Assembly: GCA_020024985.1 (NCBI GenBank)
Contig: JAHHSW010000049.1
Location: 1 to 6,540 of the forward strand
Reading direction: 5' to 3'
Length of the DNA stretch: 6,540 nt
Source: Anaeroplasmataceae bacterium
GTDB taxonomy: Bacteria > Bacillota_I > Bacilli_A > Acholeplasmatales > Anaeroplasmataceae
The translations under genes were made by a program, and so were the position numbers. Numbering within the stretch: position 1 is the first letter of the stretch; each line of letters opens with the position of its first letter. Of the stretch, positions 6,327-6,540 are shown one piece after another. Under the pieces are notes generated by a model. That model was not told the origin of the DNA, did no database searches, and saw nothing but the letters and a program-made list of their open reading frames with translations.

Positions 6327-6540
6327 ATTTGCTCTTAAAACCATAATTATTAATTTAGCTTTAGAATTGTTCTTAGGGAAGTAGCCATAGCCATACACGT
6401 GACTATACAAAAATGTATGGTCATTGGCCTCTACTTGCAAGGAAGTAGCCATAAAATGCTTTTCATGACTATACAAGGAGTAAAACATAGTAATTTTGAT
6501 TAAAAATATTCAATCAAGATTAAGCTGTAATTTGATTGCT
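6327..6540. other. AT-rich intergenic region without a convincing gene
   Basis: After the terminator I find no supported protein or tRNA gene up to the window end. Apart from the two-copy repeat, the last 50 bases contain a short inverted pair, TTGATT (6496-6501) with AATCAA (6512-6517). A competing 7-bp pair is CAATCAA (6511-6517) with TTGATTG (6532-6538). No good -35/-10 pair was found reading toward the window end. The next gene presumably begins beyond 6540. Confidence 0.55.
6377..6476. repeat. Two-copy imperfect direct repeat with nested hairpins
   Basis: GGAAGTAGCCATA occurs at 6377-6389 and 6441-6453. TGACTATACAA occurs at 6400-6410 and 6466-6476. Copy 1 (6377-6410) has 10 nt between the two blocks, copy 2 (6441-6476) has 12 unrelated nt, and the unit spacing is 64-66 bp. 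The first TGACTATACA forms a 10-bp hairpin with TGTATGGTCA (6414-6423) around an AAAA loop. Its only non-Watson-Crick pair is T6404-G6419, a wobble in + strand RNA but an A/C mismatch in - strand RNA. CTACTT (6431-6436) can pair with AAGTAG of either copy. The function is unknown; an intergenic element, structured RNA or regulatory array are all possible. Confidence 0.6.

Noticed and set aside
6377..6476. CRISPR array or retron non-coding RNA.
   Set aside because: There are only two repeat copies with internally variable sequence and no uniform spacers. No cas gene or reverse transcriptase is present in the window.
6219..6488. Minus-strand open frame of 89 codons across the rlmD end and the intergenic region.
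   Set aside because: It has no ribosome binding site before its ATG, overlaps the rlmD 3' end, the terminator and the repeat, and its sequence is explained by translated repeats. No family is recognised. I treat it as spurious unless TBLASTN shows conservation with synonymous bias.

Overview
The window is an AT-rich, tightly packed chromosomal segment from a low-GC Gram-positive bacterium (Bacillota). The evidence is the YlmH-type S4 protein, the viroplasmin-type RNase H, the YefA/RlmCD-like methyltransferase, the AT-rich third positions, purine-rich ribosome binding sites and U-tract terminators. A Bacilli/Erysipelotrichia-like source is a guess. The code is standard: tryptophan is TGG, and TGA occurs in frame only as the rlmD stop. 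All six genes lie on the + strand and look intact, apart from the first, which is cut by the window edge.

Unit 1 (1-1672) holds the 3' end of ylmH, then mtnN (MTA/SAH nucleosidase) and rnhA (RNase H1 with an N-terminal hybrid-binding domain). The gaps are 13 and 10 nt. The unit ends at a strong intrinsic terminator whose stem contains the last rnhA codons and its stop codon.

Unit 2 (1697-6326) starts at a clear promoter (TTGAAA-18-TATAAT). It carries uvrB (nucleotide excision repair), sdaA (iron-sulfur L-serine dehydratase, fused single chain) and rlmD (23S rRNA m5U methyltransferase). The gaps are 9 and 6 nt, so this is almost certainly one operon. The predicted uvrB leader is only about 11 nt long.

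The last 282 bases (6259-6540) hold no convincing protein gene but are rich in structure. An extended -10 box overlaps the rlmD stop codon. It is followed by a 7-codon reading frame lying across the first two arms of a three-arm hairpin system whose third arm forms a terminator. Beyond this is a two-copy imperfect repeat (unit about 65 bp) with nested and mutually exclusive hairpins.

Functionally the genes are housekeeping: ribosome-associated quality control, SAM by-product recycling, R-loop and primer removal, DNA repair, serine catabolism and rRNA methylation. MtnN degrades the SAH that methyltransferases such as RlmD produce, but the two sit in different units and the link is only metabolic. 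I see no defence system, mobile element or CRISPR array. The least explained part is the 3' intergenic region, where the attenuator-like arrangement and the repeat/hairpin cluster deserve a second look.
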